From Ruminococcus sp. (GTDB lineage Bacteria > Bacillota > Clostridia > Oscillospirales > Ruminococcaceae), in NCBI RefSeq assembly GCF_019423705.1, contig NZ_JAHZAX010000004.1, positions 62,001-126,000 of the forward strand: a stretch of 64,000 bases of DNA, in the 5' to 3' direction. The notes under the pieces were generated by a model. The model was given only the letters and a program-made list of their open reading frames with translations, searched no databases and was not told the origin of the DNA. The position numbers were made by a program, and so were the translations under genes. How positions within the stretch are numbered: the stretch's first letter is position 1; every line of letters begins with the position of its first letter. Shown here in pieces: positions 17,743 to 26,580 of the stretch.

Positions 17743-19011
17743 ATGGCAAATTTAAACTTGAATTTGAATACCGCAAAGTCCGAAGCCCTTTACAAGACCG
17801 CCTGCGAATTTATGCCGGGTGGAGTGAACAGCCCTGTAAGAGCCTGCAAGGCCGTTGGCACAGTTCCGCTTTTTATCGACCACGCCAAAGGCTCGAGGAT
17901 ATGGGACGAGGACGGCAATGAATTTATCGACTATGTGTGCTCTTGGGGGCCGAACATTCTCGGCCATTGCTGCGAGCCTGTCATAAACGCCGTAAAGGCC
18001 GCCTGCGATAAGGGCTTGACATTCGGCGCTTGCCATAAGAGCGAGATAACCCTTGCCCAGCTTATCCAAAAGAACTTCCCCTCAATGGAAATGCTCCGCC
18101 TTGTAAATTCCGGCACAGAAGCCGTTATGAGCGCAATAAGAGCCGCAAGGGGCTTCACAGGCCGTGACAAGATCATAAAGTTCGAGGGCTGTTATCACGG
18201 ACATTCTGACGGACTGCTCGTCAAAGCCGGTTCGGGACTTATGACACAGTCTATCCCCTCGGGAGCAGGCGTGACCGCAGGCTGCACAAAGGACACTCTC
18301 CTTGCGAAATACAACGATACCGCCTCAGTTGAAAAGCTTTTCGACCAGTTTGGAAGGGACATCGCCGCACTTATCGTTGAGCCTTGCGCCGCAAATATGG
18401 GCGTTGTTCCGCCTGAGGAGGGTTTTCTGCAATTTCTCCGTGATATCACAGAGAAAAATGGCGCAATGCTGATCTTCGACGAAGTCATCACAGGCTTTAG
18501 ACTTTCCGACGGCGGAGCGCAGAAGCTTTTCGGCGTTACCCCCGACCTCACGACCCTTGGCAAGATAGTCGGCGGCGGAATGCCTTTGGCTGCTTATGGC
18601 GGCAGGCGTGAGATTATGGAATGTGTCGCCCCTCTCGGCTCAGTCTATCAGGCAGGCACGCTTTCGGGCAACCCCTGCGCAGTTGCCGCCGGTATCGAGA
18701 CCATAAAGCAGATAGAAAATATCCCCGATTTTTACCAAAAACTTGATGAAAAGAGTGCGGCGCTCCAGACGGCAATGGAGGCAAAGGGGCTGAACGTCAA
18801 TCGTCTTGGCTCACTTATGACAGTATTTTTCACCGACAAAAAGGTAAAAAGCTATGATGAAGCAAGAGCCTGCGACACCGCACGCTACGGCGAATTTTAC
18901 CGCCATATGCTTTCAAATGGCATTTACATTGCCCCCTCACAATTTGAAGCGATGTTTGTTTCATATGCTCACAACGATGAAGATATATCTACAACTATCT
19001 CTTCTCTTTAA
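17743..19011 (+). CDS. hemL: Glutamate-1-semialdehyde 2,1-aminomutase
   Basis: PLP enzyme converting glutamate-1-semialdehyde to 5-aminolevulinate, closing the C5 pathway begun by hemA. Signatures: MPGGVNSPVRA near the start, NSGTEAVMSAIRAARG, HGHSDG, FDEVITGFR and the PLP lysine in TTLGKIVGGGMP. 422 residues. Last gene of the tetrapyrrole cluster; no heme-branch genes (hemE, hemN, hemH) follow, so the pathway seen here stops at siroheme or corrinoid precursors. Confidence 0.95.
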   Translation: MANLNLNLNTAKSEALYKTACEFMPGGVNSPVRACKAVGTVPLFIDHAKGSRIWDEDGNEFIDYVCSWGPNILGHCCEPVINAVKAACDKGLTFGACHKSEITLAQLIQKNFPSMEMLRLVNSGTEAVMSAIRAARGFTGRDKIIKFEGCYHGHSDGLLVKAGSGLMTQSIPSGAGVTAGCTKDTLLAKYNDTASVEKLFDQFGRDIAALIVEPCAANMGVVPPEEGFLQFLRDITEKNGAMLIFDEVITGFRLSDGGAQKLFGVTPDLTTLGKIVGGGMPLAAYGGRREIMECVAPLGSVYQAGTLSGNPCAVAAGIETIKQIENIPDFYQKLDEKSAALQTAMEAKGLNVNRLGSLMTVFFTDKKVKSYDEARACDTARYGEFYRHMLSNGIYIAPSQFEAMFVSYAHNDEDISTTISSL

Positions 19012-19022
19012 AAATGCGAGAC

Positions 19023-19085
19023 GGTTTCATATGAAACCTATTGAAATTTCACACAATGTATGTTATAATGGTTTCATATGAAACT
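19023..19085 (+). promoter_or_regulatory. scrR promoter flanked by two LacI-type operators
   Basis: A perfect palindrome GGTTTCATATGAAACC at 19023-19038 and a near-identical copy at 19070-19085, centres 47 bp apart. Between them are TTGAAA (19041-19046), a 17-base spacer and TATAAT (19064-19069). One operator lies upstream of -35, the other directly after -10, an arrangement suited to looping autorepression. Confidence 0.85.
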
Positions 19086-19132
19086 GATGTGAAACCTAAC
19101 GTGAATTTTGTGAAATAAGGAGCACAATAATT

Positions 19133-20122
19133 ATGAACATTTCAGAATTTGCCAGCATTGCAGGGGTGTCGAAATCGGCGGTGAGCAGATATTTCAACGA
19201 CGGCTATGTCAGCGAGGACAAGCGAAAGCTTATTGAAGCCGCCGTGAAAAAAACGGGCTATTCGCCGAGCACGCAGGCGCAGAACGTCCGCACAAGGATA
19301 ACAAAGCTTGTTGGCGTGATAATACCGAAACTTTCCAGTGAGAGCATTTCAAAAGAGGTGGAGGGCATAAGCCGTGTGCTCAGTGAGCAGGGCTATCAAT
19401 TGCTGCTTGTGAACGCCGCAAACGACCCTAAAAAGGAAGTGGAATACCTCGAACTGTTTAGAAATAATCGTGTGGACGGCGTGATATTTTTGGCTTCGAT
19501 ATTTACGCCATTGCACGAGGCTGTGCTCAAAAAAATGCACGTCCCTGTTGTGATCGTGGGGCAGGAATATCGTGGGCTGAGCTGCGTTTGCCACGACGAC
19601 AGGCAGGCGGCTTATGGCGTAACGGAGCTTATGATAAGAAATTGCCGCACACGCCCTGCTTTCATCGGCGTGACGGAGGAGGACAAGGCGGCAGGACTTG
19701 CCCGAAAAGAGGGCTTTTTGCAGGCTTTGGCGGACTATGGAATGGAGATAAAAAAAGAGAATATGGCGACGGCTGAGTTCAAAATGGATTCGGGATATGA
19801 AAAGGCTGCGGCCATTATCAAGAACGATGAGACCCCCGATTTTCTTTTCTGCGCAACCGATACTATCGCCGCAGGAGCAATGCTTTGCTGCAAGGAAAAG
19901 GGGCTGAGAGTTCCCGAAGATATTATGATCGCAGGCATTGGCGATTCGCAGCTCTGCAAGGTTATGTCCACAACGCTGACTTCGGCGCATTTTCATTACA
20001 AGACCGCAGGTATCGAGGCGGCGCAAATGCTGCTCTCCTCACTTAAAAAGAACAGCCCTGTGCCGAAAACGCTGACCCTTGATTATGAGATAATCGAGCG
20101 TGATTCGACGGCGATGAAATAG
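19133..20122 (+). CDS. scrR: LacI-family sucrose operon regulator
   Basis: N-terminal LacI-type helix-turn-helix (ISEFASIAGVSKSAVSRYFN...VSEDKRKLI, then hinge region) followed by a periplasmic-binding-protein-like sensor domain (GVIIPKLSSESIS...DGVIFLAS...FCATDTIAAGAM). 329 residues. Neighbouring PTS, sucrose-6-phosphate hydrolase and fructokinase genes point to sucrose or a fructoside phosphate as inducer. Palindromic operators at its own promoter suggest autorepression. A terminator separates it from scrA. Confidence 0.9.
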   Translation: MNISEFASIAGVSKSAVSRYFNDGYVSEDKRKLIEAAVKKTGYSPSTQAQNVRTRITKLVGVIIPKLSSESISKEVEGISRVLSEQGYQLLLVNAANDPKKEVEYLELFRNNRVDGVIFLASIFTPLHEAVLKKMHVPVVIVGQEYRGLSCVCHDDRQAAYGVTELMIRNCRTRPAFIGVTEEDKAAGLARKEGFLQALADYGMEIKKENMATAEFKMDSGYEKAAAIIKNDETPDFLFCATDTIAAGAMLCCKEKGLRVPEDIMIAGIGDSQLCKVMSTTLTSAHFHYKTAGIEAAQMLLSSLKKNSPVPKTLTLDYEIIERDSTAMK

Positions 20123-20136
20123 GGTATATATTTTTT

Positions 20137-20165
20137 ACGGCTGGGAAATCTCGGCCGTTTTTTGT
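20137..20165 (+). terminator. Terminator of scrR
   Basis: Stem ACGGCTGGG / CTCGGCCGT (with G-U pairs) and a short AAAT loop, then TTTTTTG. Confidence 0.8.
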
Positions 20166-20202
20166 TTTCTTGTGCAAAAATGCAACAAAATGACAAATGA
20201 AA

Positions 20203-20325
20203 TGTGAAACTGTGTGAAACCATACAAGAGGGGTCTATAAGTTTATATTATTTGTCAATGGACATAAAGGGGCAAATGTAATATAATATAGACAGTGAAA
20301 TTGGTACCACATTTTTTGTGAAACC
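20203..20325 (+). promoter_or_regulatory. scrA promoter region with TGTGAAAC half-sites
   Basis: TGGACA (20259-20264), 17-base spacer, TATAAT (20282-20287). TGTGAAAC occurs at 20203-20210, 20213-20220 and 20317-20324, resembling half of the scrR operator. GGTACCACA and TGTGAAACC form an imperfect palindrome at 20303-20325, downstream of -10. Binding by ScrR is inferred. Confidence 0.6.
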
Positions 20326-20382
20326 GTTGCAGAATTTCAGTCCGGACAAAAAATAAAAAATACATAAAAAGGACGGGATATT

Positions 20383-22323
20383 ATGGATTACAGAAAGTCA
20401 GCACGGGAAATTCTTTCTGCTATCGGCGGCAAGGAAAATCTCGCAAGCGCAGCACATTGCGCAACAAGATTAAGGCTTATAATCGCCGACAATAATAAAG
20501 TCGACAAAGAGACCCTTGAGAACATCGACGTTGTAAAGGGCGTTTTCGAGGCTTCGGGACAGCTTCAAATAATCATCGGCACGGGAACAGTCAACAAGGT
20601 GTATGATGAATTTATCGCAGAGGCAGGCGTTGAAGCTGCTTCAAAGGACGATCTCAAGGCGCAGGCTGCGCAGAAGCAGAACTGGTTCAAGAGACTTATC
20701 AAGACCTTGGGCGACGTTTTCGTTCCAATAATCCCTGCTATCGTTGCAGGCGGACTTATAATGGGCATTATGGAGGCGCTGAACTTTATGTCGGCAAACG
20801 GCTTCATAAGCCTTGACACGGACGGCTATGTATTTACGATATTCAAGCTGCTTTCAAATGCGGCGTTCACATTCCTGCCTATCCTTATCGGCTATTCGGC
20901 AACAAAGGTGTTCGGCGGAAACCCATATCTTGGCGCTGTTATCGGAATGTTCCTTATACACCCCGATCTGCAAAACGCTTGGACAGTTTCAACAATGGGC
21001 TATGAAAAGACCTTCTCGATCTTCGGACTTTTCAACGTTCATATGGTAGGTTATCAGGGTCACGTTATCCCCATAATAATCGCTTCGTTTATTCTTGCAA
21101 AGATTGAAAAGAAGCTTCACAAGGTCGTGCCCGATATAATCGACCTGTTCGTTACACCGCTGGTGAGCCTTACTGTTACGGCTTTTGCGGTATACACTTT
21201 CATCGGCCCTGTATTCGTTGCCCTTGAAAACGGCATTATCACAGGTGTTCAGAAGCTTATAATGATACCATACGGCATTGGCTCGTTTATTATGGGCGGC
21301 TTCTATTCGACAACAGTCGTTGCAGGTATTCACCATATGTATACTGTTATTGATATCGGTCAGCTTGCAAAATACGGTGTTACATACTGGCTGCCGCTTG
21401 CTTCCGCTGCAAATATGGCACAGGGCGCTGCCTGCCTTGCAGTCGCTATCAGAAGCAAGAATAACAAGGTAAGATCAATGGCATATCCTTCCGCACTTTC
21501 TTGTATGCTCGGTATCACAGAGCCTGCTATATTCGGTGTTAACCTTAGATTTGTTAAGCCTTTCATTTTCGGCGCTATCGGCGGTGCAGCAGGCGCTATG
21601 GCAGCTTCTATCCTTCACCTTGGTGCAACGGCAACAGGCGTAACTGGCATTTTCGCTATCCTGCTCACACTCAATCACCCTGTTAAGTACATAATCTCAA
21701 TGGTTATTGCAATGGGCGTTGCCTTTATCCTCACTTGGTTCTTTGGCACAAATAATGAGCAGATCAGAGGCAAAAAGGCTGAAAAGTCTGAGAAGTCTGA
21801 CGATACAAACAACACAGCAAATACAGCAAACACAGAGAGCGTTCCTGCTATCGAGGCAGTTGACGACAGCGTTATCATCGCACCGCTCAGCGGCAAGGTA
21901 GTAAAGCTTGAAAATGTTCCAGACGACACATTTGCGCAGGGTATACTCGGACTTGGCGCTGCTATCGAGCCGTCAGAGGGCAAAGTTATCGCCCCAGCAA
22001 GCGGAACAGTCGAAACCCTTTTCGACACTTATCACGCAATAGGCCTTAAACTTGACAGCGGCAAGGAGCTGCTTATCCACGTTGGTATCAATACCGTTGA
22101 GCTTGGGGGCGAGGGCTTCAAGCCGCACATCGCAGAGGGCGACCGCTTCACAGCAGGACAGACCCTTATCACATTCGATATCGACTTCATAAAGAGCAAG
22201 GGCTACAAGACTATCACCCCTGTACTGGTGGGCAATTCGGACGATTACGCTTCCGTTGAGCCAATGGCAGAGGAGGACTGCGACATCACAATGGGCGAAA
22301 AGCTGCTCAAGGTTATGGCGTAA
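20383..22323 (+). CDS. scrA: PTS sucrose/beta-fructoside-type transporter EIIBCA
   Basis: Phosphotransferase permease that imports and phosphorylates a sugar. Domain order: EIIB (about residues 1-85, phospho-cysteine C26 in AAHCATRLRL), EIIC membrane domain (about 105-460), a Thr/Asn/Ala-rich linker, then a glucose-type EIIA (about 490-646) with H566 in LLIHVGINTVELGGEGF as the phosphorylation site. 646 residues. Sucrose specificity comes from the EIIC type and from scrB and scrK directly downstream. A complete EIIA means no separate EIIA-Glc is needed. Confidence 0.92.
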   Translation: MDYRKSAREILSAIGGKENLASAAHCATRLRLIIADNNKVDKETLENIDVVKGVFEASGQLQIIIGTGTVNKVYDEFIAEAGVEAASKDDLKAQAAQKQNWFKRLIKTLGDVFVPIIPAIVAGGLIMGIMEALNFMSANGFISLDTDGYVFTIFKLLSNAAFTFLPILIGYSATKVFGGNPYLGAVIGMFLIHPDLQNAWTVSTMGYEKTFSIFGLFNVHMVGYQGHVIPIIIASFILAKIEKKLHKVVPDIIDLFVTPLVSLTVTAFAVYTFIGPVFVALENGIITGVQKLIMIPYGIGSFIMGGFYSTTVVAGIHHMYTVIDIGQLAKYGVTYWLPLASAANMAQGAACLAVAIRSKNNKVRSMAYPSALSCMLGITEPAIFGVNLRFVKPFIFGAIGGAAGAMAASILHLGATATGVTGIFAILLTLNHPVKYIISMVIAMGVAFILTWFFGTNNEQIRGKKAEKSEKSDDTNNTANTANTESVPAIEAVDDSVIIAPLSGKVVKLENVPDDTFAQGILGLGAAIEPSEGKVIAPASGTVETLFDTYHAIGLKLDSGKELLIHVGINTVELGGEGFKPHIAEGDRFTAGQTLITFDIDFIKSKGYKTITPVLVGNSDDYASVEPMAEEDCDITMGEKLLKVMA

Positions 22324-22382
22324 GATCGCATATTTGTATATTGCGAATCAATTAGCTATCCATACTTCATAATATATCCTAG

Positions 22383-22467
22383 ATATGGTTGCATTTTGCA
22401 TTTGGTTTTGCGAGAACAGTTTGCGGCTTCTGTATAATTTGATATAGGAGCTGCAAATGCACCATAT
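22383..22467. repeat. Inverted repeat in the scrA-scrB gap
   Basis: ATATGGTTGCATTT (22383-22396) and AAATGCACCATAT (22455-22467) are complementary except for one extra base. They flank a TATAAT at 22432-22437. Could be a long-loop hairpin or paired binding sites; function unknown. Confidence 0.4.
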
Positions 22468-22538
22468 CGGAAATTTGTAATTCATCGAAGATTAATTTGT
22501 AAATATCGGTAAGGTTTTAAAGATATAAGGAGATAAAA

Positions 22539-23912
22539 ATGAACAATACAGAAAAGATCGCAAACAGAGAGCGCATTAAAAACGCAAAGTGGCGTCAGAG
22601 ATTTCACCTTGAGCCTCCCGACGGCTGGCTCAACGACCCTAACGGCTTGAGCTGTTATAACGGCGAATATCAGGTGTATTTCCAGTACAGCCCCGAAAGA
22701 GCCGACGGCAAGACCCCTCGTGGCTGGGGACATTATCACGGCAAAGACCTTTTCCATATGCAGTACGACAGGGCGGTTATGATGCCAAGCATTGCGGAGG
22801 ACGCAAACGGCGTTTATTCGGGCAGCGCTGTCGAAAATGACGGTGTTCTGCATATTTTTTACACGGGCAATGTGAAATTCATCGGCGATTATGATTACGT
22901 TACGGCCGGCCGTGGGGCGAATGTTATCCACGTCACCACAACGGACGGCAGCGATATGAGCGAGAAGCAGGTGCTGCTCAAAAACTGCGATTATCCCGAT
23001 TACTGCTCCTGCCACGTCAGAGACCCGAAGGTCTGGAAAGACGGAGCGGTTTGGAAAATGGTGCTTGGTGCGAGAACTCTCGATGACAAGGGCGCAGTGC
23101 TGGTCTATCAGTCGGAGGATCTTGTGAACTGGACTTTTACGGCGAAAGTTTTCAAGGACGGCTATGGCTATATGTGGGAATGCCCCGACTATTTCGAGGT
23201 GGGCGGAAAGGGCTTTTTGAGCACCTGCCCACAGGGTATGGAGCATTTTGAAACAAAGTGGCAGAACCTTAATCAGTCGGGCTATTTTCCCGTTAATGGC
23301 AGGCTGGAGGACAGTCAGCTCGGTGATTTTATCGAATGGGATATGGGCTTTGATTTTTATGCGCCGCAGACTTTTGAGGACTGCAAGGGCAGGCGTATTT
23401 TGATCGGCTGGCTTGGAATGGACAACGAGGCTTACGGCAATGCGACTGTTGACCTTGGCTGGCAGCATTGTTTGACTTTGCCGAGAGAGATAACTCTTGG
23501 GGAGGACGGAAAGCTTAGACAGCTTCCTATCGCTGAGTTTGAAGAGCTTAGAAAGAGCGAAAGGGAGCATTTGGACGGCGAGGTGAAAGAATATCCTTTG
23601 CCATTGGAGCTTGAGGGCGAGACTAAAGGCGAGGGCGATTTTGCTATCGACTTTGACGGCAAGCTTGAGTTTAGATTTGACAGCGCAAAGGGGCTGTTTT
23701 CGATGGTGTTTAGTGATGAAAAGTACGGCAGCGGCCGAAAGGTGCGAAATGCTGAGGTCGCAAAGGTCGAAAGCATAAGGCTTATTGCGGATATGTCTAG
23801 CATTGAGGTCTATCTCAACGGTGGCGAGGTGGTAATGTCAACGAGATTTTATCCCGATGAGAAAGTTTCGCTGGCTGTAAAGGGCTTTGACGCAAAGGTT
23901 TGGGACTTCTGA
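22539..23912 (+). CDS. scrB: Sucrose-6-phosphate hydrolase (GH32)
   Basis: Cleaves sucrose-6-phosphate to glucose-6-phosphate and fructose in the cytoplasm. GH32 motifs: nucleophile Asp in WLNDPNGLSCYNGEY, the RDPKVW block that holds the transition-state stabiliser, and the acid/base Glu in MWECPDYF. A C-terminal beta-sandwich follows. 457 residues, no signal peptide, as expected for a PTS-linked enzyme. AGGAG precedes the ATG. scrK starts 14 bases after its stop. Confidence 0.95.
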   Translation: MNNTEKIANRERIKNAKWRQRFHLEPPDGWLNDPNGLSCYNGEYQVYFQYSPERADGKTPRGWGHYHGKDLFHMQYDRAVMMPSIAEDANGVYSGSAVENDGVLHIFYTGNVKFIGDYDYVTAGRGANVIHVTTTDGSDMSEKQVLLKNCDYPDYCSCHVRDPKVWKDGAVWKMVLGARTLDDKGAVLVYQSEDLVNWTFTAKVFKDGYGYMWECPDYFEVGGKGFLSTCPQGMEHFETKWQNLNQSGYFPVNGRLEDSQLGDFIEWDMGFDFYAPQTFEDCKGRRILIGWLGMDNEAYGNATVDLGWQHCLTLPREITLGEDGKLRQLPIAEFEELRKSEREHLDGEVKEYPLPLELEGETKGEGDFAIDFDGKLEFRFDSAKGLFSMVFSDEKYGSGRKVRNAEVAKVESIRLIADMSSIEVYLNGGEVVMSTRFYPDEKVSLAVKGFDAKVWDF

Positions 23913-23926
23913 AAGGGGGAATTTTT

Positions 23927-24892
23927 ATGACAAAAATTAACACTCATAAAACTCTTATGGCTATCGGCGAGGCGCTGATAGACTTTATCCCCTCTGAAAC
24001 GGGCTGCCCATTTGAGGACGTGAGCGCTTTCAGTCCGAAAGTCGGCGGTGCGCCTGCCAATGTTTGCGCAGCTTTCACGGTGCTTGGCGGACAGTCGAAA
24101 TTCATCACCCAGCTTGGCGACGACCCTTTCGGCCACAAGATCGAAAAGGCTCTTTCTGCGGCAAAAATCGACACTTCACTTGTGAAATTTACCGACAAGG
24201 CAAACACGGCGCTGGCTTTCGTGAGCCTTGAAGAGGACGGCAACAGGACGTTTTCTTTCTACCGCAAGCCCTCTGCCGATATGCTGTTTTCGGCGGAGCA
24301 GGTGGAGAAAGAATGGTTCGATGATTGCTACGCTTTGCAATTTGGCAGTGTGTCGCTGGGGGATTTTCCGATGAAGGAAGCCCACAGGCGTGCAATATCT
24401 TATGCTCGTGAAAATGGTGCGCTGGTAAGCTTTGACCCTAATCTGCGCTTTCCGCTTTGGAGCGACAGGGAAGCCCTTCGTGCGACTGTCAACGAGTTTA
24501 TCCCTTTGGCGGACATTGTAAAGATATCAGACGAGGAACTTGAATTTATCACGGGAGAGAGCGATATAACCGCTGCGCTGCCAAAGCTTTTCACGGGCGA
24601 GGTAAAGCTCGTTATATACACCTGCGGCGCAGCGGGAGCGTACGCTTTCACCAAGAGCGCAAAGGGCTTCGCAAAGAGCGCAAAGGTCAAGGCTGTTGAC
24701 ACCACGGGCGCAGGCGACGGCTTTATAGGCTCATTTCTCTATGCCCTCAGTCAGCTTGACGTGACGGCGGAAAATGTGGGAGATCTCAGCGGCGAACAGC
24801 TTGAGCGGTGCATTGATTTTTCAAACCGCTTCTGCGGCGAAAGCGTTCAGCACCGTGGTGCGATAGACTCTTATCGGAAGATGGAATTTTGA
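23927..24892 (+). CDS. scrK: Fructokinase (PfkB family)
   Basis: Phosphorylates the fructose released by ScrB. PfkB ribokinase-type signatures: GEALIDFIP, KVGGAPANVCAAFTVLGG, and the catalytic DTTGAGDGFIGSF block with the GAGD aspartate. About 321 residues. The ATG at 23927 has AAGGGGGA about 7 bases upstream; an in-frame start at 23900 inside scrB lacks a site. Last gene of the sucrose operon. Confidence 0.93.
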   Translation: MTKINTHKTLMAIGEALIDFIPSETGCPFEDVSAFSPKVGGAPANVCAAFTVLGGQSKFITQLGDDPFGHKIEKALSAAKIDTSLVKFTDKANTALAFVSLEEDGNRTFSFYRKPSADMLFSAEQVEKEWFDDCYALQFGSVSLGDFPMKEAHRRAISYARENGALVSFDPNLRFPLWSDREALRATVNEFIPLADIVKISDEELEFITGESDITAALPKLFTGEVKLVIYTCGAAGAYAFTKSAKGFAKSAKVKAVDTTGAGDGFIGSFLYALSQLDVTAENVGDLSGEQLERCIDFSNRFCGESVQHRGAIDSYRKMEF

Positions 24893-24916
24893 TACAAGAT
24901 AGGTACAAATTCAAGT

Positions 24917-24943
24917 GGGATGTCGAGGACGCCGTCCCCTACA
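24917..24943 (+). repeat. Dispersed palindromic repeat, variant B
   Basis: GGGATGTCGAGGACGCCGTC then CCCTACA; near copy of 3308-3334. Confidence 0.7.
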
Positions 24944-25004
24944 ATAATATCATATAAACGATAAAAATTATAATTTGTTATCCCTTTTTTGAACTTTACC
25001 ATAT

Positions 25005-25044
25005 AAAAAGACTGGCTCGGGTAAACGCTCGGGTCAGTCTTTTT
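25005..25044. terminator. Bidirectional terminator between scrK and the metY operon
   Basis: Stem AAAAAGACTG / CAGTCTTTTT with a GC-rich centre; U-tracts on both strands, placed between convergent operons. Confidence 0.88.
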
Positions 25045-25094
25045 GCTTTAAAATATGAAATATGATGAAGTTTTCTTGTGCTTCTGGTTTTTGA

Positions 25095-25505
25095 CTATTC
25101 GATAACAAGCTCTTCCTTTTCGGAATTTGTTCCCTCGATATGGAAGGAGTTGAGCACAGGCTCGTCTCTGTTCATAAGGGAGAGGATCATATAGCTTGCG
25201 GTCTTGTCATAGGCAAGGCGCTTGTCCTCTTCTGATGGGCGTGATGGCGACTCTGGGTGAGAGTGCCAGTTGCCAAGTGGTACAAGTCCTTCCGCTCTCA
25301 TATCCTTGATGGCAGCAAGCTGCTCTTTTGGGTCGAGAGAGAAATGCTCGTTTGAATGGTCGATATTTGTGAGGAGATAGACTTTCTTTATTATCTTGTC
25401 TGAACCCTCTTTTACGCCGCCGATAAGTCCGCAGGCTTCGTTTGGAAGCTCGCTTTCAGCGTGGCGCAGTATCTTTTCATAATCGCTTTTGCTGAGTTTT
25501 ATCAT
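25095..25505 (-). CDS. JAMM/MPN metalloprotease (sulfur-carrier processing, HcyD-like)
   Basis: Mec+-type zinc protease of 136 residues. The JAMM motif is complete: an upstream Glu in NEACG, then HSHPESPSRPSEED giving H-x-H-x7-S-x2-D. In this family the enzyme trims residues after a C-terminal Gly-Gly of a ubiquitin-like sulfur carrier. The carrier encoded two genes upstream in this operon ends GGGQ, so removal of the last Gln would be required before activation. Its start overlaps the E1-like gene by four bases. Last gene of the operon. Confidence 0.88.
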   Translation of the reverse strand: MIKLSKSDYEKILRHAESELPNEACGLIGGVKEGSDKIIKKVYLLTNIDHSNEHFSLDPKEQLAAIKDMRAEGLVPLGNWHSHPESPSRPSEEDKRLAYDKTASYMILSLMNRDEPVLNSFHIEGTNSEKEELVIE

Positions 25506-26314
25506 AGATGTACACCGTCACATTCTGCCTGTTCATAGTCGATAAGCTCTGTGATAGTCGGGTGCTCGCCGCAAACTGCGCAGCCCTTTGTATCGTGTGG
25601 GAGCTTTACCTTACGGAATTCCATTTTAAGTGCGTCATATGTGAGCAGATAGCCTGTGAGAAGGTCTCCCACGCCAAGGATATACTTGACAGCTTCCATT
25701 GCCTGAAGGCTTCCGATAACGCCGCCCATTGCGCCGATAACGCCTGCCTGCTTACAGGTCGGAACAGCGTCCTTCGGTGGTGGGTTCTTGAATACGCAGC
25801 GGTAGCAAGGTCCCTGACCAGGAACGTATGTCATAAGCTGACCCTTGAATCTGATGATACCGGCGTGTGAGAAAGGCTTTTTAGCCATTACGCAGGCGTC
25901 ATTGATAAGGAACTTTGCAGGGAAATTATCTGTGCCGTCGATAACGAAATCATAGTCCTTGATGATATCCATAATGTTTTCGCTGTCGATGAAGGCACGG
26001 TATGTTATGACCTTAACGTCAGGGTTGATAGCTTCCATTGTTTCCTTTGCGGAAAGAACTTTCGCCTTGCCAACGTCCTGTGTTGTGTGGATGACCTGTC
26101 TCTGAAGATTTGAGAGATCGACTTCATCTGCGTCCGCAATGCCGATAGTGCCGACGCCTGCGGCTGCAAGATACATAGCGGCAGGTGCACCAAGTCCGCC
26201 TGCGCCGATGATGAGTACCTTTGCGTTAAGGAGCTTTTTCTGTCCCTTTGCGCCGACTTCTTTAAGAATGATGTGGCGTGAGTAACGCTCAAGCTGTTCG
26301 TTTGTGAATGCCAT
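25502..26314 (-). CDS. MoeB/ThiF-family E1-like adenylyltransferase (HcyF-like)
   Basis: Adenylates the C-terminal glycine of a ubiquitin-like sulfur carrier with ATP. The nucleotide-binding LIIGAGGLGAPAAMYLAAAGVG, DEVDLSNLQRQ and TDNFPAKFLIND blocks are typical of ThiF/MoeB, and two CxxC pairs (CYRC and CAVC) form the structural zinc site. 270 residues; no rhodanese domain. The ATG overlaps the carrier gene stop (TAATG). Context (metY, sulfite reductase, carrier, JAMM) favours HcyF over moeB or thiF. Confidence 0.88.
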   Translation of the reverse strand: MAFTNEQLERYSRHIILKEVGAKGQKKLLNAKVLIIGAGGLGAPAAMYLAAAGVGTIGIADADEVDLSNLQRQVIHTTQDVGKAKVLSAKETMEAINPDVKVITYRAFIDSENIMDIIKDYDFVIDGTDNFPAKFLINDACVMAKKPFSHAGIIRFKGQLMTYVPGQGPCYRCVFKNPPPKDAVPTCKQAGVIGAMGGVIGSLQAMEAVKYILGVGDLLTGYLLTYDALKMEFRKVKLPHDTKGCAVCGEHPTITELIDYEQAECDGVHL

Positions 26315-26520
26315 TACTGACCGCCTCCCATAAAGTAAAGAAATTCTACTACGTCACCGTCTTTGAGCGTTGTGCTCTCGAATGCGCCGCTTTCAACAAA
26401 TTCGTCGTTGATAGTTACTGTAACGTACTGTGGGGTCTCAACGTTCTCGTCGATAACGAGTTGTGCTACTGTAAGACCCTCTGCAACTTCCTTTTTATTG
26501 CCTGCAACTGTGATTGTCAT
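26314..26520 (-). CDS. ThiS/MoaD-like sulfur carrier protein (HcyS-like)
   Basis: Ubiquitin-fold carrier of 68 residues. The beta-grasp pattern (MTITVAGNKKEVAEG...TVAQLV...LKDGDVVEFLYFMGGG) ends in GGGQ, not the bare Gly-Gly of ThiS or MoaD. Sulfide would be held as a C-terminal thiocarboxylate after trimming and adenylation. In Wolinella succinogenes an equivalent carrier feeds homocysteine synthesis by MetY. The gene lies between trx and the E1-like gene, and AAGGAG precedes its ATG. Confidence 0.87.
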   Translation of the reverse strand: MTITVAGNKKEVAEGLTVAQLVIDENVETPQYVTVTINDEFVESGAFESTTLKDGDVVEFLYFMGGGQ

Positions 26521-26580
26521 AAAACATTCTCCTTATTTTTTATTTTGATTTTTACTAAATTATTGTACTCTTATTAATTT

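Noticed and set aside
22482..23570. 362-codon minus-strand frame over scrB
   Set aside because: Shadow of GH32; no start signal, no motifs, convergent with nothing.
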